Shown piece after piece: positions 20,595 through 28,285 of a stretch of 64,000 bases of DNA. Positions within the stretch are counted from its first letter, which is position 1; each line of letters begins with the position of its first letter. The DNA comes from Cellvibrio sp. 79 (GTDB taxonomy: Bacteria; Pseudomonadota; Gammaproteobacteria; Pseudomonadales; Cellvibrionaceae), in contig MVDH01000003.1 of assembly GCA_003056245.1 (NCBI GenBank), forward strand, positions 1,475,331 to 1,539,330. The letters run 5' to 3'. Made by a program: the position numbers and the translations under genes. The notes below the pieces were generated by a model. The model had not been told where the DNA came from. It did no database searches and worked only from the letters and a program-made list of their open reading frames with translations.

Positions 20595-23105
20595 TTAATT
20601 GCTTGCGCAGCCTGTACGCGAACATTGCAACGTTAATGCGCGTGCGTCGTTAGCGTTAATAACGCCATCACCATTCACATCGCGTTGGTCGTAAGCTGTT
20701 GGTGTGGCACCGCGGGCATTGGTAACAATCTGCACATCGTTTTTATCTACGTCACCGTCGCCATCGAGATCCAGAACTAATTTCAGCGAAACCACTAATG
20801 GGTCGTGATCTGATGAGCGGTAAGCATCCGGTGAATAGAAGCTATTAATTTGCGCGGCGGATTTAAATTCAGTGTTGTAATCCAGGCTGATAGGTTCATC
20901 GGCGTTAATGTGCCAATCGGCAGCGAATAATACTTGCGGCGTTAACGCATTGCTGGCAAGGCCGTGGTCGAGATAACCCGCTTGCCCATCAAATACATAT
21001 GAGTAGGCACTGTCGCCACCAAATTTATTAATGAGATCGGTGTAGCCGCCGTTAATGATTTTTGTGATGGGATTTTCTTTGGCGTAGGCATTCAAATCGC
21101 CGATGATTAAATAATCGCGATCATTAACGCCGGTTGGATTGGTGTTTAACCAATTTACCAATGCTGCCGCTGCTTGTGTGCGGGTGATATTGCAGTTGCC
21201 CTGGCCATCGCCAATATCCAGGTCACCGATATCATTACAATCCGAACCTTTGGATTTAAAGTGGTTAACCACGGCAGTGGCGATTGCGCGGTTGCTGTTT
21301 ACGCGGAAACTTTGCGCCAGGGCCGGGCGATTTTTGGTATCGATAAATTGCGAATCCACGCTCGAATTCAGGATCGCCGTTTTACCGATAGCGGTCGCTT
21401 TATCGCTGCGGTAAATAAAACCTACCGCAATTTCATCAGTACCAATTTTATTGACACCGGGATTTACAAATTTCCACACGGTGGTGCCTGTTGCGGTATT
21501 TAATGCAGCCGCTAATTCCGCGATAGCGCTGGTGTTGCTGTAGCCATCGTTTTCAATTTCAATAACGCCAATCACATCTGCATCCAAACCAGCAAGGGCG
21601 CTAACAATTTTTGTTTTTTGGCGAGCGAATTCTGCGGCTGTGTTGGCGCCGCGTGCGGTTGGGAAGCCGCCACCAACACCGTTACCATTAAAGAAATTCA
21701 ATACGTTGAAACTGGCGATTTTTAAATTCGCGTTTGAATCAGCGATAGGCGCCAGCGGGCGTGAATTGGTGTGGATAAAATTCGGTGCGCTGATGGGCAG
21801 GATGCGATAAATACCAAAATCGTACGTAATTACGCCGTGCAAATTGGCTACTGTATCGCCGCTGCGCAACGTGTTTTCTGCGGACAATCCTGTCGCCGGG
21901 AAAATTACCGGATCAGGGTTTTGGATATTGCTCGCATCATCCAACATTAATTTATTTAAATTATTTTGTGCTTGCAGCGCGTTGGCTGCTGCGCCTGGTT
22001 CGGCAACATTGGTTGGTTGTTGCAAGCGGCCGTTGGCGAGTAATACTTGTCCGTAGCGACCTAACTGATAGGTTTCATTCACTGCTAATGTTTGTGCAAT
22101 TGCGACTGACATGCCTTCAACAGTTTCAAATGCATCGAGCGATGTTACTGGCAAGGAAATGGCGGCGGGTGTTGGCAACGTTTGGTTGCTTGCACACACG
22201 GTGACTGTTGCATTGGAAAGTTGTGTTAATCCAAACGTTTCAGCGACAGCGCCGCTTACACGTACACGATCACCAATCGCAACGGCGGTCGTGCTCGCAA
22301 TATAAATGCCTTCTGATGTTTGTGAATTACCATCGGCCTGTGCATCTTCTTCCTGCACAAAAAATCCACCGAGTTGGTTGCCATTTTGGAAATCCGCAAC
22401 AACGATACCTTCAATGCTGACGTTATTACCGAGCAGTGGGCTGTTCGCACCGGAACCCTGAACACTGCTGATGAGTGTTGCTGCTTGTCCGCAGCTGCCG
22501 GTTTCACCGCCGCCGCCATTGTTACCGCCACCGCCATTGCTGCTACCTTGGTAGGTGCCGAGGTGATCAAAGGTATCTTGCGCGTAACCTTCCCATTCGG
22601 TCGCTGGATCAAACGCATTGCTGACATTGATATCGCCGGTGGTGATGGAGGTTTTGCGGCGCAAAGTATTGTCGGCGGTGCTTGTTAAACCTGTACCCCA
22701 CTCGGTACCGGGATCGACACCGACCTGGCCGATGCTATCGATAATCGTGCTGCCGTTTTTCAACACAACGGCATCATCACCGTTATACCAGCCAGAGCTG
22801 TTAGTTTGGTTGGCGGAGGCGAGAATGATTGCATTGGCGCTGCCGTGCGCCAGTACGAATACACCTTGCGCAGGAATGTTGCCGGTAAGGTTGATGCTCA
22901 AACCGGCGCTATTGCTACCGTTGAAATACATTTCCACTTTGTAGCTGCTGAGATTAACCGCAGTATTGCTGCTGTTATAAATTTCCAGCGCTTTGTTATT
23001 GCTGCTGCCTTCTACATATTCGGAGAAATACAAATCGGCGCTGGCGGGCAGGGCGCAAAGGCTGGCAATCGCGAGAGCCAGGGGTTGGCGGAACATGAAT
23101 TTCAT
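20595..23105 (-). CDS. Extracellular nuclease (ExeM/NucH type) with LTD and dockerin-like modules
   Basis: Secreted nuclease of 836 residues. The ATG at 23105 is chosen because GGGAG lies 6 bases upstream and a signal peptide follows (LALAIASLCALPASA). Order of domains: lamin-tail-like domain (about 25-165, LYFSEYVEGSSNNKALEIYN), a Gly/Asn linker, an OB-fold-like segment (about 205-310) and an endonuclease/exonuclease/phosphatase domain (about 445-765). The last contains KIASFNVLNFF, VIGVIEIEND, NHFKSKG, IIGDLNAYAKENP and SSDHDPLVVSL. The C-terminal 55 residues hold two calcium-loop repeats, DLDGDGDVDKND and DVNGDGVINAND, a dockerin-like pair. It probably degrades extracellular DNA for nutrient or biofilm purposes (known for ExeM relatives). 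The following gene encodes a cohesin-like protein. Confidence 0.9.
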   Translation of the reverse strand: MKFMFRQPLALAIASLCALPASADLYFSEYVEGSSNNKALEIYNSSNTAVNLSSYKVEMYFNGSNSAGLSINLTGNIPAQGVFVLAHGSANAIILASANQTNSSGWYNGDDAVVLKNGSTIIDSIGQVGVDPGTEWGTGLTSTADNTLRRKTSITTGDINVSNAFDPATEWEGYAQDTFDHLGTYQGSSNGGGGNNGGGGETGSCGQAATLISSVQGSGANSPLLGNNVSIEGIVVADFQNGNQLGGFFVQEEDAQADGNSQTSEGIYIASTTAVAIGDRVRVSGAVAETFGLTQLSNATVTVCASNQTLPTPAAISLPVTSLDAFETVEGMSVAIAQTLAVNETYQLGRYGQVLLANGRLQQPTNVAEPGAAANALQAQNNLNKLMLDDASNIQNPDPVIFPATGLSAENTLRSGDTVANLHGVITYDFGIYRILPISAPNFIHTNSRPLAPIADSNANLKIASFNVLNFFNGNGVGGGFPTARGANTAAEFARQKTKIVSALAGLDADVIGVIEIENDGYSNTSAIAELAAALNTATGTTVWKFVNPGVNKIGTDEIAVGFIYRSDKATAIGKTAILNSSVDSQFIDTKNRPALAQSFRVNSNRAIATAVVNHFKSKGSDCNDIGDLDIGDGQGNCNITRTQAAAALVNWLNTNPTGVNDRDYLIIGDLNAYAKENPITKIINGGYTDLINKFGGDSAYSYVFDGQAGYLDHGLASNALTPQVLFAADWHINADEPISLDYNTEFKSAAQINSFYSPDAYRSSDHDPLVVSLKLVLDLDGDGDVDKNDVQIVTNARGATPTAYDQRDVNGDGVINANDARALTLQCSRTGCASN

Positions 23106-23389
23106 GGAGAACTCCCTAATCAATGGTTTGGCTAATCATTGAGCGCAGAGATTAAGGAATGATTGTTACGGTGCCATGGCGGGATTTAGACGATTCTGTG
23201 ATTTTTTTATGAATCGGGAAGTGCCATTGCCAATTTCCCGACTATAGCGAATGAATCTATTAGAAATGTAAAGATGGGGAACCTTGGGGGAAAGCGGGGG
23301 GTCGCAGCTACCCACCGATAATTTATGAACGATAACAATGTGATCTGAACGTCTGCATCTGTGTAGGCAAAGACGCTATGGAGGTTTGA

Positions 23390-23980
23390 ATGAACGCCAG
23401 AAACGATCTTTTGGTCGATAAGATTGAACTGCGCCACCCCCTTCCCACTGATGGTGATGACCTGGATCGCCTGCTGGCCACAACGCCCTTGCTTGATGGT
23501 AATTCCGTGCAATGCACACTGTTGCAATGCAGCCATTTCGCCAAAACCTCTGCCGCTGCATTTGTAGATGATGACCTTGTTGGGTTTGTCTCCGCCTATT
23601 GCCCGCCCAGCGAGCCCCACACGTTATTTGTGTGGCAGGTTGTGGTCGCCCAGCATTGGCGCGAGCACGGCCTCGGCAAGTATATGTTGCACTGGTTGGT
23701 CGACCAGCCCTACAGCAGTCACTGCACCCGTATGGTTACGGCCATCGCCATCAGGAACACTGTGTCCTGGTCGTTATTTGATAGCTTCGCGCGCGATATA
23801 GGAGCTATTCCCATCAAATCCTTTGTAACGGCTATGGACCGCAATCAGCGCCGTGTTCCCAAAGAATATTTGTTGCGCATAGCGCCCTTGCCTAATTGTC
23901 CGGAATTGGTGGGCGATCATCTGGATGACCTGCGCGCGAATCCATCTCATGTTCCGGCGATGCGTCGCTGGCTGGATTAG
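23390..23980 (+). CDS. EctA-like diaminobutyrate acetyltransferase, orphan
   Basis: GNAT acetyltransferase of 196 residues resembling L-2,4-diaminobutyrate N-acetyltransferase (EctA), the second step of ectoine synthesis. EctA-type features: LRHPLPTDGDDLDRLL, PLLDGNSVQCTLLQCSHFAKTS, VSAYCPPSEPHTLFVWQVVV, the acetyl-CoA loop WREHGLGKYML and AIAIRNTVSWSLFDSFAR. The C-terminus diverges from usual EctA. No ectB or ectC lies on either side: upstream is the divergent nuclease and downstream a TonB receptor. Either ectoine genes are elsewhere or this enzyme acetylates another diamine. RBS GGAGG about 5 bases before the ATG. I give no gene symbol because the substrate is unproven. Confidence 0.8.
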   Translation: MNARNDLLVDKIELRHPLPTDGDDLDRLLATTPLLDGNSVQCTLLQCSHFAKTSAAAFVDDDLVGFVSAYCPPSEPHTLFVWQVVVAQHWREHGLGKYMLHWLVDQPYSSHCTRMVTAIAIRNTVSWSLFDSFARDIGAIPIKSFVTAMDRNQRRVPKEYLLRIAPLPNCPELVGDHLDDLRANPSHVPAMRRWLD

Positions 23981-23988
23981 TTCACAGC

Positions 23989-24007
23989 GGGGGATTTGTC
24001 ATCCCCC
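23989..24007. terminator. Hairpin after the EctA-like gene
   Basis: A 7-bp stem GGGGGAT / ATCCCCC with loop TTGTC sits 9 bases after the stop. It lacks a T-run, so termination is uncertain. Confidence 0.4.
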
Positions 24008-24094
24008 TGCGACAATTTGTCACTGTTGCGCTGGCGTTAAAAATCCTACCCTGCAGCTCAAAATCCATAAAAATGATAATTGAGGGGCAATCCG

Positions 24095-26455
24095 GTGAGA
24101 CGGCTAACCGCAGTACCTAAAATAGTGACGGCAATTGCACTTGCCAACCTTTCCTGTGCGGCGCTAGCCCACGACGAAGTATTAAAAAAGAAACCCTCGC
24201 AAATTGAAGTGGTAACCGTATGGGGTGAGGCGCGCGATAGCGCCAGTGCAGGGTACACCAATCCTTCCAGTGTATTGACGCAGGAAGATATGGTGGCGAT
24301 CAATGCCTCCACCACCGAAGACCTGGTGAAATACGAACCGAGTATTGTGATTCGCAAACGCTACATCGGCGACTCCAACGGCACGCTCGGTTTGCGCGGC
24401 TCTAATATGTTTGCCACCGCGCGCTCTATGGTTTTTGCGGATGGCGTACCGCTCCATTATTTATTACAAACCCGCTGGAGCGGCGCGCCGCGCTGGACCA
24501 TGGTAAGCGCAAGTGAAATTGCGCAAGTAGAAATTCTGTACGGCCCTTTCTCGGCTGAATACAGCGGTAACTCCATGGGCGGTGTGGTACTAATTGAAAC
24601 GGCTATTCCACAAGCGCGCGAAGTGCATGTGGACGTGGATTATTTTTCACAGGATTTTTCCAGTTACGGATTTGACGATCAACTCAATGGCTATAAAACT
24701 TTTTTTTCCTACGGCGATAAGTTTGGCGATTTAAGTGTTTATTTTTCTTACAACCGTTTGGAGAATGATAGCCAGCCGCAGTCTTATTATTTTGATCAGG
24801 ATAAAGATCATAGAGTCACGGCAATCCAGCAACAATTTGCCAGTGCTGCCCCTATTACCGGTTTAATTACTGACAAAGATGTCTTTGGCAAACCAGCCTA
24901 TTATTTTGGCGATACCGGTGTTGAGCAAGCGACTACCAATAACTACAAAATAAAACTGGGTTATGATTTTGGTGATTGGTCAACGTTATTAAATCTTGCA
25001 TACGAAGATCGTAATACTTTGCGCACTTCACCTAATAGTTACATCACGAATGCGCAAGGCAATACCGTATGGTCAGGAAATTTTACCGAAAATAATTTAT
25101 GGATTACTGTTCCTGCTTCGCGATTGGGTGCGAGCGAACTGGATCGCCGCAGTTTATCAACCGGCTTGCGTATTAAAGGCAATCTTACCGATTCAACACG
25201 ATTTGAAGCCAACATCAGTGATTTCAGAATTCTTGAAGATAACAGTCGCGCTTCCAGTCATTCATTGCAAGATCCGCTCTTTAAAGGTCGCGGCCAAACG
25301 ACAGATTATGACAACACCGGTTGGCAAACTTTGGAAGGTAAATTTGTATTTACTGATATCGGCGTTGAGGGAATGGAATTAATTACCGGTGCGCGCTATG
25401 AGGCCTATGAATTAAATCTGGATATATTTAATTCGGCGAATTGGAAACAGGCGGATAACGCTGGTTACACTAGCCGCTCCGGTGGTGAAACTAATATTGC
25501 CGCTGCGTTTATACAAATGAATTGGGATATTAATAAAAAATGGAGTGTGGCGCTTGGTGGTCGGTATGAACAATGGGAAAGTAAAAGTGGCTATTTCAGC
25601 CGGAAAAATCCCGATACATCTGTTTTTGAATTGGTAGATGTTGAAGATGCGGATCGCAATCAATTCTCGCCAAAATTCTCGGTAGGTTATATTCCTGGCG
25701 AAAATTGGCTGGTGCGTTATTCGCTTGCAAAAGCCTACCGCTTTCCTGTAGTAGAGGAATTATTCACGCAAAGTCAGAATTACTCGTCTGTAGTGCAAGC
25801 GCAGCCGGACTTAAAACCGGAAAATGGTTTGCATCACAATCTAATGTTTGAACGTGAATTTACCGCCGGTTATGCGCGCGTGAATATTTTCACTGAAACC
25901 ATCCAGAACGCAATTGAATCACAAACCACATTTTTACCGAGTGGTTCTACCGTGCCATCAGTCACTACTTTTGCGTCGGTAGATGAAGTGGAAACTGATG
26001 GAGTGGAATTAATTTTAAATCGCTACGGTTTATTCGTTCCGCAATTGGATTTACGTTTCAACGTCGCTTATACCAAATCCATTATTACTGATAACTCTAC
26101 GGTAGAAGCCAACAATCCGGCGAATATCAAAAGCATCGAAGGTAATGACTATCCCCGTATGCCACACTGGCGCAGCAATTTAATGGCGACTTATCACGCG
26201 ACGGACCGTTGGGATTTCAGTGCAAACGTGCAATACGCGGATAAAAGTTTTGGCCGTCTGGATAACACCGATACCGCAGAACAAGTCATGGGTGCACAAG
26301 ATGGTTACACGCGTTTCGGCGCTAAAACCAGTTTTGATTTTACCGATGAACTTGAGGTCAGTTTTGGTATCGACAATATCAGCAATGAAGAAAGTTATGT
26401 CGCTCACCCATGGCCGGGCAGAAGTTATTACTTGAGTCTTTCTTACGATTTGTAA
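24095..26455 (+). CDS. TonB-dependent outer-membrane receptor
   Basis: Outer-membrane active-transport receptor of 786 residues. I start at GTG 24095, 7 bases after GAGGGG; a TTG at 24080 overlaps that site. A signal peptide (IVTAIALANLSCAALA) is followed by a TonB-box-like IEVVTVWGEA, the plug domain (about 45-160, with TLGLRGSNMFATARSMVFADGVPL and IAQVEILYGPFSAEYSGNSMGGVV) and a 22-strand barrel ending in SYYLSLSYDL with the usual terminal hydrophobic pattern. The next gene is a PepSY membrane protein, a frequent partner of ferric-siderophore receptors, so iron-chelate uptake is the best guess. The AT-rich sequence ATGATAAT before the start is too weak to call a Fur site. Confidence 0.92.
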   Translation: MRRLTAVPKIVTAIALANLSCAALAHDEVLKKKPSQIEVVTVWGEARDSASAGYTNPSSVLTQEDMVAINASTTEDLVKYEPSIVIRKRYIGDSNGTLGLRGSNMFATARSMVFADGVPLHYLLQTRWSGAPRWTMVSASEIAQVEILYGPFSAEYSGNSMGGVVLIETAIPQAREVHVDVDYFSQDFSSYGFDDQLNGYKTFFSYGDKFGDLSVYFSYNRLENDSQPQSYYFDQDKDHRVTAIQQQFASAAPITGLITDKDVFGKPAYYFGDTGVEQATTNNYKIKLGYDFGDWSTLLNLAYEDRNTLRTSPNSYITNAQGNTVWSGNFTENNLWITVPASRLGASELDRRSLSTGLRIKGNLTDSTRFEANISDFRILEDNSRASSHSLQDPLFKGRGQTTDYDNTGWQTLEGKFVFTDIGVEGMELITGARYEAYELNLDIFNSANWKQADNAGYTSRSGGETNIAAAFIQMNWDINKKWSVALGGRYEQWESKSGYFSRKNPDTSVFELVDVEDADRNQFSPKFSVGYIPGENWLVRYSLAKAYRFPVVEELFTQSQNYSSVVQAQPDLKPENGLHHNLMFEREFTAGYARVNIFTETIQNAIESQTTFLPSGSTVPSVTTFASVDEVETDGVELILNRYGLFVPQLDLRFNVAYTKSIITDNSTVEANNPANIKSIEGNDYPRMPHWRSNLMATYHATDRWDFSANVQYADKSFGRLDNTDTAEQVMGAQDGYTRFGAKTSFDFTDELEVSFGIDNISNEESYVAHPWPGRSYYLSLSYDL

Positions 26456-26486
26456 AACAAAAAAATACAAAATTACTACGATCTGA

Positions 26487-26594
26487 GTTTGTTGCGAAGG
26501 AACTGTATTTCAAAACCGTAAAGGCATGGATGCCGCCACGGAGCTACAGGGAAGTATTCATGCGTTTTTGAAATACAGTTCCTTCGTAACAAAC
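26487..26594. repeat. 108-bp inverted-repeat element between receptor and PepSY genes
   Basis: Arms at 26487-26515 and 26566-26594 are 29 bases each and complementary except for one position, which would still form a G-U pair in RNA. The 50-base centre contains a smaller GGCAT-GG-ATGCC palindrome and a GAGCTACAGGGA stretch like those in dispersed intergenic repeats of other gammaproteobacteria. There is no transposase gene or clear target duplication. It may fold as a very stable hairpin between the two genes. Confidence 0.75.
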
Positions 26595-26614
26595 GTTTAC
26601 GAAGTGAGTATAAA

Positions 26615-27925
26615 ATGAATACATCAACCCTATTAGCCAATACCAACAACAGTCGAGCCCTTTACCGCACCATCTGGCGCTGGCATTTCTACGCCGGAAT
26701 TTTCAGCATCCCTTTTGTGATTTTACTTTCCATCACCGGCGCTATTTATTTATTCAAACCTTATTACGAAAGCTGGCAGGAAAACCAATTCCATAATTTG
26801 TCCATAACTGGCGAACGGCTTTCCGCCAATGAACAAATACAGGCTGCCATTGATGCAGTTCCCAATGGAAAATTTCTCAGCTATCGCCTACCGAAAAACA
26901 CCAATGAATCAGTATTGGTTAATGTACAAGCGGAAAAAAACTGGCAAGTATTTGTAAATCCTTACACTGGTGATGTTGTCGGCAAACAGGAAAGTAGCTG
27001 GCAATTAATGAATATTGTTAAAACAATTCACGGTGAATTATTGTTAGGCACCACTGGCTCAATTCTGGTTGAGCTCGCAGCTTGCTGGGCGATTGTATTA
27101 ATCATCACCGGTTTGTATTTATGGTGGCCACGTAGCGCTGATGGGCTTGCCGGTGTTATCTATCCACGCCTGCGCGAAGGCAAACGTATTTTCTGGCGCG
27201 ATCTGCACGCGGTTACCGGTATCTGGATTTCATCGCTCGCACTGTTTTTATTAATCACCGGTTTGCCCTGGGCATTGGTGTGGGGCGCTGCATTAAAAGA
27301 AGTTCGCGCGTTTGAAATAGCACCGGTACAACAAGATTGGACCCAAAGCCGCGCACAGGAACATCAACATTGGCGCGCACAGGCCGCCGACAGTTTTAAT
27401 TTAACACCGGAAATTTTATCGGCTACCGAAAAATTGCAATTGGCCCCACCAGTAGAACTCAGTATCGCCAATTCACATCACAATAGCTGGAAAGCATCAT
27501 CGCAAAGCCAGAATCGCCCACAGCGTGCGGATGTATGGATAAGCAATGACGGCGGCATTGAAAAGCAATCTGGTTTTGCCGAGAAAAAATTTATTGATAA
27601 AGCCATCGGCGTAGGTATTGCAGCGCACGAAGGATATTTGTTTGGCTGGTTTAATCTGGTATTAGGTGTGCTTACCTGTGCAGGATTAATGTTAATCAGC
27701 GTCAGTGGTTTTATTTTATGGCGTCGCAGAAAACCGGAAGGCGTATTAGGCGCTCCTCCGGCGCTACCGGCAAATGTTGGTATCGCCGTAGTTGCAATTA
27801 CCCTTGGCCTTGCAGCCTTGCTGCCGTTACTAGCGATTTCGCTGATTATTTTGTTAGCGCTTGAGTTTTTATTATTGCGGCGGGTTGATGTGATCAATCA
27901 ATGGCTAGGGCTGAATAAAAATTAG
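26615..27925 (+). CDS. PepSY-associated TM helix protein
   Basis: Inner-membrane protein of 436 residues of the PepSY_TM family (COG3182-like), often encoded next to siderophore receptors and implicated in iron-siderophore reduction or uptake. Four to five membrane helices are visible: the first at about 30-55 (FYAGIFSIPFVILLSITGAI, with the conserved W-R-W-H-F-Y before it), one after WQLMNIVKTIHGELLLG, one following FWRDLHAVTGIW and two at the C-terminus. Conserved histidines (WHFY, IHGELL, LHAVTG, AAHEGYLFGW) fit haem or metal coordination. RBS GTGAG about 9 bases upstream. It follows the TonB receptor behind the inverted-repeat element and is probably its functional partner. Confidence 0.88.
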   Translation: MNTSTLLANTNNSRALYRTIWRWHFYAGIFSIPFVILLSITGAIYLFKPYYESWQENQFHNLSITGERLSANEQIQAAIDAVPNGKFLSYRLPKNTNESVLVNVQAEKNWQVFVNPYTGDVVGKQESSWQLMNIVKTIHGELLLGTTGSILVELAACWAIVLIITGLYLWWPRSADGLAGVIYPRLREGKRIFWRDLHAVTGIWISSLALFLLITGLPWALVWGAALKEVRAFEIAPVQQDWTQSRAQEHQHWRAQAADSFNLTPEILSATEKLQLAPPVELSIANSHHNSWKASSQSQNRPQRADVWISNDGGIEKQSGFAEKKFIDKAIGVGIAAHEGYLFGWFNLVLGVLTCAGLMLISVSGFILWRRRKPEGVLGAPPALPANVGIAVVAITLGLAALLPLLAISLIILLALEFLLLRRVDVINQWLGLNKN

Positions 27926-28285
27926 CGGAGCAAAACTTGATCATTATTGATGATAAATGTAATTCTGTTGTCGCTTAATCTCCCTTAATCTTCCTAATAC
28001 TGTTCTGGTAATCGCGTTCAATATCAGAACAGTGCGCATTATGTAACAGCGTGTAATCGAAATCGGATTGCCATCGCTGTAGTTTCTGTAATGCGTTTCC
28101 AAATAAGCCCTGAATCCATATGACGAACCTCTCCTGATGTAATCCGGGGAGTCGTCGATTTTTATGCTGTGTACAGGCTACTTCTTTAATCCTGAGTGGC
28201 TGTTTACGTCTCTGTGATGAAAAAGTTCCGGTAAAAAACCTATAAAAATCGCTACCTGTCTTTATATTTTCTCCTGGAGAAATTT
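27926..28285. other. Intergenic region before the multicopper oxidase gene
   Basis: 360 bases. It presumably carries the multicopper oxidase promoter; no convincing hexamer pair is seen. On the minus strand (28121 to 27975) an open frame of 48 codons reads like a protein (GLFGNALQKLQRWQSDFDY, then LLHNAHCSDIERD) and is preceded by AGGAGAGG, but it has no ATG, GTG or TTG at the right place. It could be a small gene with a one-base lesion at the start. Confidence 0.4.

Noticed and set aside
24060-24090. Possible Fur site before the first TonB receptor (ATGATAAT)
   Set aside because: Only one half-site fits the 19-bp consensus; not enough to call.
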